Origin: an uncultured Planctomycetaceae bacterium
Lineage (GTDB): Bacteria > Planctomycetota > Planctomycetia > Planctomycetales > Planctomycetaceae
DNA length: 27,736 bases
NCBI GenBank assembly: GCA_903921605.1
Contig: CAIXQV010000650.1
Span: 1 to 27,736, forward strand
Reading direction: 5' to 3'
Program-made: the position numbers and the translations under genes
Shown here: piece after piece, positions 19,228 to 27,736 of the stretch
Position numbering within the stretch: position 1 is the stretch's first letter
Layout: every line of letters begins with the position of its first letter
Notes under the pieces: generated by a model
Seen by the model: only the letters and a program-made list of their open reading frames with translations
What the model was told of the DNA's origin: nothing
Databases searched by the model: none

Positions 19228-20154
19228 ATGGCAAAACGCGCGAGAATCATCGTCGTTGGTTCGATCAACATGGATCTCGTTTTTCGAACACAACAGCTTC
19301 CTCGACCCGGAGAGACAAGAACGGGCCACAGCTTTCAGCAGGTCCCAGGTGGAAAAGGTGCCAATCAGGCTGTTGCTGCGGCACGGCTTGGGGCTCAGGT
19401 CTCGATGGTCGGGCGAATCGGTGACGACGGTTTTGGCCGAACGCTGATTGACGGTTTGACCGAAGAAGGCATCGATACGAGTTTCGTAAAGGTGACGCCG
19501 AATTGTTCGAGTGGGCTCGCGGTGATTGGTGTCGAAGACAGCGGGCAGAATTCCATTACGGTGATTCCCGGAGCCAATGAATTCGTCACGCCAGATGATG
19601 TGATTGCGGCGGAAGAATTGTTTCCGTCGGCCGATGTTCTGCTCGTTCAGTTTGAGATCCCCTTGCCTGCAGTACAGAAAGCCGTCGAGCTGGCTCATCG
19701 CCATGGCGTGAAAGTTATACTGGATCCAGCACCGTCGGTGAGTGTTGTTCCCGCTGATCTCTTGCAGGTTGATGTCATCTGTCCGAACGAAACCGAGGCC
19801 GAGTCACTGTCCGGGCAGGTCGTGGATTCGATCGAGACGGCGATGTCTGCTGTTAAGCAAATAGGCAGTCGAGGTCCACAAGTTAGCCTCATCACGTTGG
19901 GATCTCAGGGCGTGGTTGTGTTCGACGGGAAAACCTCGGTACACATCCCGCCGTTCAGCGTGGATGCGATCGATACGACGGCAGCGGGCGATGCGTTCGC
20001 TGCGGCCTTTGGAATCGCCCTCGCGGAACAGATGTCCGTTTCTGAGGCCACTCGTTTCGCCGCCGCGGCGGGTGCTTTGGCGACAACCAAACATGGTGCC
20101 CAGCCGGCGATGCCGACGCGAGATGCAGTCGAGGCCCTTCTGCGAGGTCTGTAG
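19228..20154 (+). CDS. rbsK: Ribokinase (PfkB family)
   Basis: This 308-residue cytoplasmic kinase phosphorylates D-ribose to ribose 5-phosphate with ATP. The N-terminal PfkB signature GGKGANQAVAAARLG (41-55) and the C-terminal DTTAAGD (249-255) are intact; Asp255 matches the catalytic base of E. coli RbsK. GSINMDLVF (11-19) is the sugar-binding start typical of ribokinases. The length is standard. It lies 8 nt behind the nucleoside hydrolase gene, suggesting it uses ribose freed by that enzyme, although no ribose transporter is seen here. Other PfkB sugar kinases are possible but the motif match favours RbsK. Confidence 0.92.
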   Translation: MAKRARIIVVGSINMDLVFRTQQLPRPGETRTGHSFQQVPGGKGANQAVAAARLGAQVSMVGRIGDDGFGRTLIDGLTEEGIDTSFVKVTPNCSSGLAVIGVEDSGQNSITVIPGANEFVTPDDVIAAEELFPSADVLLVQFEIPLPAVQKAVELAHRHGVKVILDPAPSVSVVPADLLQVDVICPNETEAESLSGQVVDSIETAMSAVKQIGSRGPQVSLITLGSQGVVVFDGKTSVHIPPFSVDAIDTTAAGDAFAAAFGIALAEQMSVSEATRFAAAAGALATTKHGAQPAMPTRDAVEALLRGL

Positions 20155-20177
20155 ATCTCCACGATTGGACCTGATCG

Positions 20178-21014
20178 CTATTTCTTATCTGCTGCAACAG
20201 GCCTGACAGTCTTCTGCTCACGAAACAACGTTTGCAGCTTGTGCTTGCGAATGCGGAATGCTGTGCCATGATTGCGAGCCGAACCGTCCGGGCGAAGATG
20301 CATGCGAAGTTCAACGATAATGTCACCACTGGCGGCCAGTTCAAGCAAACGCTTCGCGGATGGTTCCTGACACCACGTCACGGTTTTGTACCAGAATTCT
20401 TCATCCGCTCCCTTCCCTCTTGATTCTGCGCCGACGAAGACGGAGTGAGCATGTTTCTCCTGAAGTCGTTGTTCCAGAACTTCCAGGCTCCAGCGAGCGA
20501 TCGGCAGATCGTTGCGATGCAGTTCCAGCACATCGCCCTGCCCTGTCACGACAAGCTGCAGGTTGGCTTCGTTCTTGCGACTGGTGACTGAAAGGTACCA
20601 CGCCTGCCGTCCGTTGGGATCTTTGTAGCCGTATTGCTGAATGCGTTCGGCCGTTGTCAGAACATCCAGCCATTCGGGCTCCTTCAGGAACAGATTCATT
20701 TTGTCCTGATCATCGAACTTTGTTTCTGAGTCGCGATAGGCCTTGATCTCCATTCCCTGAAAATCACCGCGTGGAGAATTGTTTTCAGGGATCTCCAGAA
20801 GCGTTTCCAGGGTATATCCGACGCCTGTGTCGCCTGGGCGAAGAGTTTTCACAAAACCGCGAGCAGACACTTTGTCAAAGTGAACGAGGAATTCTTCAAG
20901 GATCGATTCATGCGACTTCGCGACTGTGGATGCGGCTTGTTGACTTGCCGCGCCGTGAATTGACGTCAACAAGAGCGGCAGTAAAAACAAGTACCTGCAG
21001 AATGTGTAGATCAA
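20178..21014 (-). CDS. Predicted exported nuclease, MvaI/BcnI restriction-endonuclease family
   Basis: The 278-residue protein begins with a clear signal peptide (MIYTFCRYLFLLPLLLTSIH, likely cleaved near GAA-SQQ, 21-25). The mature part resembles the MvaI/BcnI fold: GYTLETLLEIPENN (66-79), the PD-(D/E)xK-type site Asp84, Glu89 and Lys91 in GDFQGMEIK, NLFLKEPEW, and a C-terminal RNHGTAFRI. The D-x4-E-x-K spacing matches the MvaI active site as I recall it (Asp50, Glu55, Lys57). MvaI and BcnI cut specific short DNA sites in the cytoplasm beside a methyltransferase; here there is a signal peptide and no DNA methyltransferase in the window. The start is TTG, supported by AAGGCGG (about 7 nt upstream) and the absence of another Met before residue 88. 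It lies 130 nt behind the DUF1501 gene on the same strand. Confidence 0.8.
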   Translation of the reverse strand: MIYTFCRYLFLLPLLLTSIHGAASQQAASTVAKSHESILEEFLVHFDKVSARGFVKTLRPGDTGVGYTLETLLEIPENNSPRGDFQGMEIKAYRDSETKFDDQDKMNLFLKEPEWLDVLTTAERIQQYGYKDPNGRQAWYLSVTSRKNEANLQLVVTGQGDVLELHRNDLPIARWSLEVLEQRLQEKHAHSVFVGAESRGKGADEEFWYKTVTWCQEPSAKRLLELAASGDIIVELRMHLRPDGSARNHGTAFRIRKHKLQTLFREQKTVRPVAADKK

Positions 21015-21094
21015 GAAGTTCCGCCTTCGCTCGCTGAAATTTTTCAGCAGATCTCATCTCAAACGTACTGCCCAGGTTGTTTTAGTCAGCCGGT

Positions 21095-21119
21095 CGACGG
21101 GCGTACCGTACACCCGTCG
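21095..21119. repeat. Short hairpin between the DUF1501 and nuclease genes
   Basis: cgacgggcgta (21095-21105) and tacacccgtcg (21109-21119) pair at 10 of 11 positions around a 3-nt loop. It follows the DUF1501 stop by 25 nt and could reduce transcription into the nuclease gene, but no T-run follows. Confidence 0.4.
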
Positions 21120-21144
21120 CTCCGTCCACGGGATTTTCCTTCGA

Positions 21145-22587
21145 TCATGACAATGCTGCTTGAATCACTTCACCATGCACATCTGTCAGTCGGAAATGAC
21201 GCCCCTGATACTTGTAGGTGAGTTTCTTGTGGTCGACTCCGGCCAGATGCAGCAGCGTGGCGTTGAGATCATGAACATGGACGGGATCGCGAACAATGTT
21301 GTAGCTGAAGTCATCTGTCTCACCGATCGTCGTTCCCGGTTTGATTCCGGCTCCGGTCATCCAGATCGAAAAACAGCGTGGATGGTGATCACGTCCATAA
21401 TCATCCGGCGTCATCTTGCCCTGGCAGTAAACCGCACGGCCAAATTCGCCGCCCCAGACCACCAGCGTATCCTGTAGCAGGCCTCGCTGTTTCAAATCAA
21501 GAACCAGAGCCGCTGTCGGTTGGTCTGTTAATTTGCATTGAGCAGTAATGTTTCTCGGAAGTTCCAGATGCTGATCCCAGCCGCGATGAAACATCTGCAC
21601 AAATCGGACGCCTCGTTCACACAATCGACGAGCCATCAGGCAATTCCACGCGAATGTGCCGGGCTTCCGAGCATCTTCACCATACAAATCAAACGTGCTG
21701 GCCGGCTCACCTGACAAGTCCGTGAGTTCAGGCACCGACGTTTGCATGCGGTAGGCCATCTCGTACTGCGCGATGCGAGTTGAAATCTCGGGGTCGCCGG
21801 ATTCCTTTAGCTTCAGAGCATTCATCGCCGCCAGATCGTCCAGCATTCCTCGACGTACAGAGCTGCTGATTCCCGGCGGATTGGAAAGATAAAGCACCGG
21901 GTCACCCATCGAACGAAATTTGACGCCCGCATAGCGAGTCGGCAAAAAACCGCTTCCCCATAACCGATCGTAAAGGGGCTGATCGCCGGACCCGGAGATC
22001 ATCGCCACAAAGGCGGGCAGGTCACTGTTTTCGCTCCCCAGTCCATAGGACAACCACGACCCAAGACTTGGTCGACCCGCTTGCTGAGCACCTGTCTGCA
22101 CAAAGGTAATCGCGGGGTCGTGGTTAATGGCTTCTGTGTGCATCGTCTTGATAAAGCACAAGTCATCCGCAATCTTCGCTGTGTGAGGCAGCAATTCGCT
22201 CAGCCACGCGCCCGACGCCCCGTGTTGTTTGAACTTGAACTTCGTCGGAGCGATCGGAAAGCTCTTTTGGCCGCTGGTCATTCCCGTCAATCGCTGACCC
22301 TGACGCACGGAGTCCGGCAGCTCCTGACCTCGCATGGACTCCAGTGTTGGTTTGTGTTCGAACAAATCCAACTGCGACGGTGCACCTGACTGAAACATGT
22401 AGATGATGCGTTTGGCTTTCACCGGCAGGTCCGGGAAGCCGCTCAGTCCGGGAGTTCCTGAAGGCACATCGGCCGCCTTTGATTCCTGCAGTAGCCCTGC
22501 AAGAGCAGCCAGACCCAGCGCCTGCGATCCGCGTGCAAAAAAGTGACGGCGGTTCTCGGCAAAGTGGTGATCATTGAACATCGTCAT
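21145..22587 (-). CDS. Tat-exported DUF1501 protein, partner of the DUF1549/DUF1553 gene
   Basis: This 480-residue protein has a twin-arginine signal, [20 protein letters not shown] (12-31). It then carries DUF1501 features: [20 protein letters not shown] (61-80), [20 protein letters not shown] (about 150-169) and [16 protein letters not shown] late in the protein. DUF1501 has a sulfatase/alkaline-phosphatase-like fold but lacks the sulfatase formylglycine motif. A strong ribosome binding site, AGGGGAG, lies 7 nt before the ATG. It starts 12 nt after the stop of the cytochrome-like gene, the usual planctomycete pairing, so both products probably act together in the periplasm. The substrate is unknown; polysaccharide or other organic matter turnover is often proposed. 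Confidence 0.93.
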   Translation of the reverse strand: MTMFNDHHFAENRRHFFARGSQALGLAALAGLLQESKAADVPSGTPGLSGFPDLPVKAKRIIYMFQSGAPSQLDLFEHKPTLESMRGQELPDSVRQGQRLTGMTSGQKSFPIAPTKFKFKQHGASGAWLSELLPHTAKIADDLCFIKTMHTEAINHDPAITFVQTGAQQAGRPSLGSWLSYGLGSENSDLPAFVAMISGSGDQPLYDRLWGSGFLPTRYAGVKFRSMGDPVLYLSNPPGISSSVRRGMLDDLAAMNALKLKESGDPEISTRIAQYEMAYRMQTSVPELTDLSGEPASTFDLYGEDARKPGTFAWNCLMARRLCERGVRFVQMFHRGWDQHLELPRNITAQCKLTDQPTAALVLDLKQRGLLQDTLVVWGGEFGRAVYCQGKMTPDDYGRDHHPRCFSIWMTGAGIKPGTTIGETDDFSYNIVRDPVHVHDLNATLLHLAGVDHKKLTYKYQGRHFRLTDVHGEVIQAALS

Positions 22588-22599
22588 GAGCAGGCTCCC

Positions 22600-25500
22600 C
22601 TATTCTTTCGTCACCACTTCATCAAGATTCAGAATCAGACTGGTTACGGTTGTGAGAGCAGCCAGCTTCGCCGGATTCAGTTCAGCATTGACTGCGAACT
22701 CGCCCGAGTGAATCAGTTGCCGCGCCGCTTCCGGGTCACGCTCATACGCGTTCAAATTACGTTCGTAAGATCGCTGTAGTATTGCAACCTCTTCAGGTTG
22801 CGGTTCCCGAGCTGTGGCCATCACGAATGCCTGAGAAATCTGTTGAGCCGGATCGTCTCCGCCTTCCGTCATCATTCGTTGCGCGAAGACTCGGGCAGCC
22901 TCCACGAATGTGACATCGTTCATCAGTGCCAGGGCCTGCAGTGGAGTGTTCGTGCGAGATCTCTGCACGACGCACGCTTCGCGGCTGGATGCATCCAGCG
23001 TCACCATGGTCGGCGGTGCGACAGTGCGTTTCCAGAACGAATACAGACTGCGTCGATACAAATCTGGTCCGTGTGATTGAGGATAATCTGTGATCGTGGC
23101 GATTTCTTTCCACAATCCGTCCGGCTGATAAGGATTCACCGATGGCCCGCCGAGTTGTTCGTTCAGCAGTCCGCTGAGAAACAACGCCTGATCACGGATC
23201 GCCTCCGCCGGAAGACGCCGCCGAGGACCTCGAGCCAACAGGCGGTTATCGGGATCGAGCCGCAGCAAATCTGAAGAGACTCCTGAAGACTGGCGATAGG
23301 TAGCACTCATCACAATCAACTTGTGCATGGCCTTCATGTTCCAGCCGGACTCTACAAATTCCACTGCAAGCCAGTCCAGCAATTCCGGATGACTGGGTCG
23401 ATCGCCCTGAGAACCCAAATCTTCGGTTGTTCGCACCAGCCCCTGTCCAAAATACTTTTGCCAGATGCGGTTCACAGCAACGCGAGCCGTCAGCGGATGT
23501 TGAGGACTCACCAGCCAGCGTGCGAAACCCAGACGATTGTTGGGAACATTCTCCGGCATCGGCGGGAAAACGGCTGGGACGCCGGGCTGCACTTCTTCGC
23601 CGGGGTTGTCGTATTGCCCTCGGATTAGCAGGTGGGTTTTTCGAGGAGTCGGCATTTCCTCCATCACCATCACTGTCGGCAGGTTCTCCTCAAACACACG
23701 TCGCTCGTATTGAAGTTTCCGCAGGCTCAGATGAGCCTCCCGGATATCTGCAGCGGCGTGATGCAGGATGAAGTGTTCCGTCAGCTTCTTCTGTTGTGCG
23801 ACAGTTCGCATCTCTGGCTTGATGCGAAGAATATTTGAGATGCTTTGAGCTACTGCGATGAGTTCCGCTTCGCCTGCGGAGACATCTCGGTTGTAAATTC
23901 GAACGTCATCAATGGCTCCCGTGAAAGGCATTGCTCCGCCACCGATTCGCAGAGTCTCCAGCGGCAGTGCAAACGTCTGGTTGATGCGGTCCAGAGTAAT
24001 GTTCATCTCGAATGGCTGACCATTGACATAAACCTGCACGCCGCGAGCAACTCGAGAACCATCGTACGTCATGGTGACGTGACACCACTCATTAAGCCGC
24101 AAAGAATTTCGGCTTTCCAGACGAATGGCATCGTCGAGCCAGCGATTGATCAGATTGACCTGCAGCAGACCATCACGTATTTGAAGGGAGTAGCCGGCTC
24201 CTTCTTCAACTGGAGTCATTCGCGAAATCAGCGTGCCGTTGGCTTCATCCGCGCGAAGCCACAAGGCGATGGAAAACTTATCCATGTAGCCGAACGAGGC
24301 CGTATCGCCCGCGCTGACGAAGCTGCCATTTTGGAATTTGATCGAATGACCAATCGCGCCAGGCGAATAGGGACTGGACGTGACATCGAACACACTGTCA
24401 ACTTTGCGTGCCTGATCGTAGAGGCTCAGGTCAAATGCCATGTGGTTGACCAGCCCGTCGGTGATGGACCAGTCGAGCTCGGAAGCGGCGTCGACGCTGG
24501 TTTCCCATGCCATTTGCGTTGCAGGTAACGCTTTGTCGAGTTCACGAATTCGAGATTCCGTCGCCTGAATCAGCTGATCCAGGTCGCGCAGCCGTTCTTC
24601 TTCGGGCGGACGCGGTGCTCGAATCATCGGAGGAGAGTTGCCTTCCTTCAAGGCTCGTCCACTCTCCGGCACATTATTGAAGTACGCGAAGACTTTGTAG
24701 AACTCCGTCTGCCGAATCGGGTCGTACTTGTGATCGTGACAACGGGCACATCCCATGGTCAGACCAAGCCAGACGGTTGTTGTTGTGTCGACACGATCAA
24801 CCACGTACTCCACCTGATACTCTTCGGCGATGATTCCTCCCTCAGAGTTACCTCGATGATTGCGATTAAATCCGGTCGCAATGCGTTGGTTGAGTGAAGC
24901 GTTCTCCAGTAAGTCGCCTGCGATTTGTTCCACCGTAAACTGATCGAATGGCAGATTGCTGTTGAAGGCCTCGATCACCCAGTCGCGCCAACGCCACATT
25001 GAACGAGGGCCATCGTTTTGATAGCCGCTGGTGTCCGCGTAGCGAGCGGCATCCAGCCATGTCGCCGCCATGTGTTCGCCGAATCGTGGCGACGCCAGCA
25101 ATCGATCGACAACGGTTTCATACGCGGTCGGTGAGCTATCTGCAAGGAACGCTTCGACTTCGGCCGGAGTTGGAGGAAGTCCTGTGAGATCGAGTGTGAT
25201 GCGACGAATCAAGGTACGTCGATCGGCTTCGGCAGATGGCTTCAGGTTCTCCTGATGAAGCTTCTGCAGAACCCAATGATCAATCGCGTTGTTGCACCAC
25301 TGTTGATCTTCCTGTTGCGGAAGCTCATGTTTTGTGGGACGGAGAAAAGCCCAGTGCTCGGTCCATTTGGCACCTTCCTGAATCCAGCGAGTCAGCAGCT
25401 GGATTTCGGCTTCGGATAAATCCTGGCCCGAATCTCCGGGCGGCATTTTTTGATCGGCGTCTGTTGAAGTAATTCGATGATGCAGCACACTTGCGTTGAG

Positions 25501-25746
25501 ATCATTCGGAACAATGGCCGTCTTGCCATCACGTGCTGCGAAGGCACTTTCACGCACATCGAGCCGCAGTTCACCGGCACGCTTTTGTTCATCCGGCCCA
25601 TGGCAGGTAAAACATTTGTCGGAAAGAATTGGACGGATGTCGCGATCAAAATCAACGGGCCGAGCAGGCTCTTCTGCAGCCATGGCGATCATGTGAAACG
25701 TTGACAAGAATGCTGTCAGTGAAAATCTAAGCAAACCAACTCTCAT
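22600..25746 (-). CDS. PSCyt1 / DUF1549 / LamG / DUF1553 cytochrome-like exported protein
   Basis: This protein of about 1048 residues has a signal peptide (MRVGLLRFSLTAFLSTFHMI, cleavage near AMA-AEE). The PSCyt1 haem-binding-like motif CFTCH lies at 45-49 within DIRPILSDKCFTCHGP. DUF1549 follows (about 150-380) with a second CxxCH, Cys333-Ala-Arg-Cys336-His337. A LamG-like beta-sandwich insert (about 430-625, ending AIDDVRIYNRDVS) and a C-terminal DUF1553 (about 730-990, with RVAVNRIWQKYFGQG) complete it. Two CxxCH sites suggest c-type haem, and LamG suggests sugar or glycan binding. GTG at 25773 is an alternative start, but ATG at 25746 places the signal peptide at the true N-terminus and follows GGGGCGAGAG. 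Members of this family are common in planctomycetes; the reaction is unknown. Confidence 0.93.
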   Translation of the reverse strand: MRVGLLRFSLTAFLSTFHMIAMAAEEPARPVDFDRDIRPILSDKCFTCHGPDEQKRAGELRLDVRESAFAARDGKTAIVPNDLNASVLHHRITSTDADQKMPPGDSGQDLSEAEIQLLTRWIQEGAKWTEHWAFLRPTKHELPQQEDQQWCNNAIDHWVLQKLHQENLKPSAEADRRTLIRRITLDLTGLPPTPAEVEAFLADSSPTAYETVVDRLLASPRFGEHMAATWLDAARYADTSGYQNDGPRSMWRWRDWVIEAFNSNLPFDQFTVEQIAGDLLENASLNQRIATGFNRNHRGNSEGGIIAEEYQVEYVVDRVDTTTTVWLGLTMGCARCHDHKYDPIRQTEFYKVFAYFNNVPESGRALKEGNSPPMIRAPRPPEEERLRDLDQLIQATESRIRELDKALPATQMAWETSVDAASELDWSITDGLVNHMAFDLSLYDQARKVDSVFDVTSSPYSPGAIGHSIKFQNGSFVSAGDTASFGYMDKFSIALWLRADEANGTLISRMTPVEEGAGYSLQIRDGLLQVNLINRWLDDAIRLESRNSLRLNEWCHVTMTYDGSRVARGVQVYVNGQPFEMNITLDRINQTFALPLETLRIGGGAMPFTGAIDDVRIYNRDVSAGEAELIAVAQSISNILRIKPEMRTVAQQKKLTEHFILHHAAADIREAHLSLRKLQYERRVFEENLPTVMVMEEMPTPRKTHLLIRGQYDNPGEEVQPGVPAVFPPMPENVPNNRLGFARWLVSPQHPLTARVAVNRIWQKYFGQGLVRTTEDLGSQGDRPSHPELLDWLAVEFVESGWNMKAMHKLIVMSATYRQSSGVSSDLLRLDPDNRLLARGPRRRLPAEAIRDQALFLSGLLNEQLGGPSVNPYQPDGLWKEIATITDYPQSHGPDLYRRSLYSFWKRTVAPPTMVTLDASSREACVVQRSRTNTPLQALALMNDVTFVEAARVFAQRMMTEGGDDPAQQISQAFVMATAREPQPEEVAILQRSYERNLNAYERDPEAARQLIHSGEFAVNAELNPAKLAALTTVTSLILNLDEVVTKE

Positions 25747-26261
25747 TCTCTCGCCCCACGACCAGTGTCGCACTAACTCCGGATGTTCCCAGCGTACCAG
25801 AAGACCGTATCGAGTGTAAATTGACCTCGCTCGGATGTGCGTGCGACATGAGCGTTCTTCTCTCAGAGCGATGAGTGAAGAAGCTCATCCCCGGAGTTGC
25901 AATCGGGCCTGATCACGACTGCGAGCCTGGATGGGCTTTGGCAGAGCGGCGTGCGGAAAATCGGCGGTATATCGCACGGAACACGTTTCCCCGATGGACC
26001 AGTACCCCTTTGCTAAACATCGTGACGAAGTCCCCGGAGGTGGGTAAACTAAGTCGAAGTGCCGCGTTTGCCTTCACCGGTGTTCAATTCTTAATTTGAC
26101 AAATTCCACTGTCCAAATCTGCCATTGTCCACATCGACATCAGATTTGAATTCGCCGAACTGACCAGTTCTCGTGTCACTACGATGTTTTGAAAATGTTC
26201 CACGGATACGTGCAGCTCTAACGGACACAAGTCTTTTTCCTCAACTGCAGAAGTGTTCCCA
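25747..26261. other. Divergent intergenic region before the sulfatase
   Basis: About 515 bases lie between the cytochrome-like gene and the sulfatase, which point away from each other, so both promoters should be here. A bulged hairpin, tgagcgttcttc (25848-25859) with gaagaagctca (25876-25886), is visible. TTGACA occurs at 26096-26101, but no good -10 box follows at the right spacing. A plus-strand frame at 25875-26099 shows no recognisable protein features. Confidence 0.4.
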
Positions 26262-27736
26262 ATGACTCGGCTTTTCCTCTTTGTTCTTGCTTGCCTTCTT
26301 CTGGCTAAGCCGACCCTCGCAGATGATCGTCCTAACATCGTTATCTTCCTTGTTGATGATCTCGGTCGACAGGATCTGACCTGCTACGGAAGTACGTTCC
26401 ACGAAACTCCGAACATTGATCGGCTGGCCCGTGAAGGAGCTATGTTCACCGATGCCTATGCGGCGTGTCCGGTCTGCTCACCAACTCGAGCCAGCCTGAT
26501 GACCGGCTTCTGGCCTCAGCGTACCGGAATCACCGACTACATCGGAGCACCGTTGACTCCTGAAGACTGGAAACGAAATACGCTCCTGTTGCCCGCGCCT
26601 TATGCAGACAGGCTATCTCTCGAAACCACGACTCTGGCAGAGATCGCGAAGTCTGCAGGCTACGCCACGTTCTTTGCCGGCAAATGGCATCTGGGACCCG
26701 AAGGCTGGTGGCCCGAAGACCAGGGTTTTGACATCAACATGGGAGGCATTGATCGCGGAGGCCCCTATGGTGGCAACAAGTATTTTTCGCCCTACGGAAA
26801 TCCGAGACTCAAGGACGGTCCTGAAGGAGAGCACCTGCCGGATCGCCTCGCGACCGAGACCGCTCGCTTCATTGAAACTCATCGCGATCAACCTTTCCTT
26901 GCGTACTTTTCGTTCTACTCGGTTCACACGCCTTTGATGTCCAGAGTTGACCTGCGCGAGAAGTACGAAGCCAAACGAAAGCAACTGGGACTGGAAGAAA
27001 AATGGGGACGCGAAGGAGAACGTGATGTTCGCCTGGTTCAGGATCATGCAGTCTATGCAGGCATGGTCGAAGCGATGGATCTGGCCGTGGGAAAGGTTCT
27101 CGCCAAACTTGATGAACTCGATTTGGCAAAGAACACCCTGGTCATCTTCACGAGCGACAACGGAGGACTCTCTACCAGCGAAGGCTGGCCGACCTCCAAC
27201 GTGCCTTTGCGAGGAGGAAAGGGCTGGCTCTATGAAGGCGGCATCCGCGAACCGTTTCTCGTTCGCTGGCCGATAGCCGTTGCTGCTGAGTCGAAAATTT
27301 CAGAACCCATCAGCAGCCCGGACGTATTCGCTACGGTACTCGACGTCACAAGGGCCACACTCCCTGAAGACGAGGCCATTGACGGAGTCAGTCTCTTGCC
27401 AGTTCTGAAAGGTCAATCTCTTCCCGACCGATCTTTGTTCTGGCACTACCCACATTATGGCAATCAGGGCGGAGCTCCCGGTGCGGCCATTCGTCATGGG
27501 GACTGGAAGCTGATTCACTGGATGGAAAATGACGAGATCGAATTGTTCAATCTTTCGCAGGATGTCGGTGAGCAGGACAACATCGCAGCAAAACATCCTG
27601 AGATCGTAAACGGGCTGCGCACTGAGCTATCAGCCTGGCAAAAAGATGTCGGGGCGAAGTACCCCGAACCTAACGTCGCCTACGATCCTGACAAGCCGAA
27701 TGGGCGAGCGGCTGCAAGACTTGGCGGCCAGACAGA
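26262..27736 (+). CDS. Secreted sulfatase (formylglycine type), 3' end cut by window
   Basis: At least 491 codons are open from the ATG to the window end with no stop. A signal peptide (MTRLFLFVLACLLLAKPTLA) is followed by the type I sulfatase core: NIVIFLVDDLG (25-35, metal Asp32/Asp33), Cys72-Ser-Pro-Thr-Arg76 (converted to formylglycine by a maturase), AGKWHLGPEGW and TSDNGG (late metal site). These enzymes remove sulfate esters, often from algal or animal sulfated polysaccharides. No sulfatase-maturing enzyme is seen in the window. The length is close to the family norm, so only a short C-terminus is missing. It is divergent from the DUF1549/DUF1553-DUF1501 cluster, a common planctomycete arrangement. 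Confidence 0.95.
   Translation, partial: MTRLFLFVLACLLLAKPTLADDRPNIVIFLVDDLGRQDLTCYGSTFHETPNIDRLAREGAMFTDAYAACPVCSPTRASLMTGFWPQRTGITDYIGAPLTPEDWKRNTLLLPAPYADRLSLETTTLAEIAKSAGYATFFAGKWHLGPEGWWPEDQGFDINMGGIDRGGPYGGNKYFSPYGNPRLKDGPEGEHLPDRLATETARFIETHRDQPFLAYFSFYSVHTPLMSRVDLREKYEAKRKQLGLEEKWGREGERDVRLVQDHAVYAGMVEAMDLAVGKVLAKLDELDLAKNTLVIFTSDNGGLSTSEGWPTSNVPLRGGKGWLYEGGIREPFLVRWPIAVAAESKISEPISSPDVFATVLDVTRATLPEDEAIDGVSLLPVLKGQSLPDRSLFWHYPHYGNQGGAPGAAIRHGDWKLIHWMENDEIELFNLSQDVGEQDNIAAKHPEIVNGLRTELSAWQKDVGAKYPEPNVAYDPDKPNGRAAARLGGQT

Noticed and set aside
26096..26101. Sigma70 promoter for the sulfatase
   Set aside because: TTGACA is present, but no acceptable -10 box occurs 15-19 nt downstream.

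Overview
The window (about 27.7 kb, roughly 54% GC by eye) looks like chromosome from a planctomycete (Planctomycetota, probably order Planctomycetales). The evidence is the set of gene families typical of that phylum: a cytochrome-like PSCyt1/DUF1549/LamG/DUF1553 protein paired with a Tat-exported DUF1501 protein, a second lone DUF1501 gene, a secreted sulfatase, a vWA protein with an N-terminal membrane anchor, and many long inverted repeats between genes. No rRNA, tRNA, transposase, integrase or CRISPR array was seen.

Layout. 1-69 is the 3' end of an unknown gene, followed by a long inverted repeat. 342-4397 encodes a very large CheB-CheR-PAS-histidine kinase-receiver hybrid with a terminator-like double hairpin behind it. 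4783-5538 encodes a CsrA domain joined to a histidine-kinase-like helix and a phospho-receiver domain. 5889-7847 (minus) is a membrane-anchored vWA protein, divergent from an unrecognised 301-residue protein (8254-9159). Next, on the plus strand, come a SAM methyltransferase, a DinB-like protein, an unrecognised 164-residue protein and a lone DUF1501 gene. gatA (13435-14883) follows, then a nested repeat block (14916-15189) and ftsK (15718-18021) with repeated 8-mers upstream. An exported nucleoside hydrolase and a ribokinase form a tight pair (18185-20154).

On the minus strand, 25746-21145 holds the cytochrome-like DUF1549/DUF1553 gene and its DUF1501 partner 12 nt apart. Downstream, on the same strand, 21014-20178 encodes a predicted exported protein with the MvaI/BcnI restriction-endonuclease fold. 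A sulfatase (26262 to the window end) is divergent from this cluster and runs off the edge.

The two observations most worth following are the CsrA-REC fusion beside an orphan hybrid kinase, which could be a phosphorylation-controlled RNA-binding regulator, and the MvaI/BcnI-type nuclease with a signal peptide and no DNA methyltransferase nearby, which suggests a nuclease acting outside the cytoplasm rather than a classical restriction system. Functions are family-level inferences read from the sequence alone; no database search was run.
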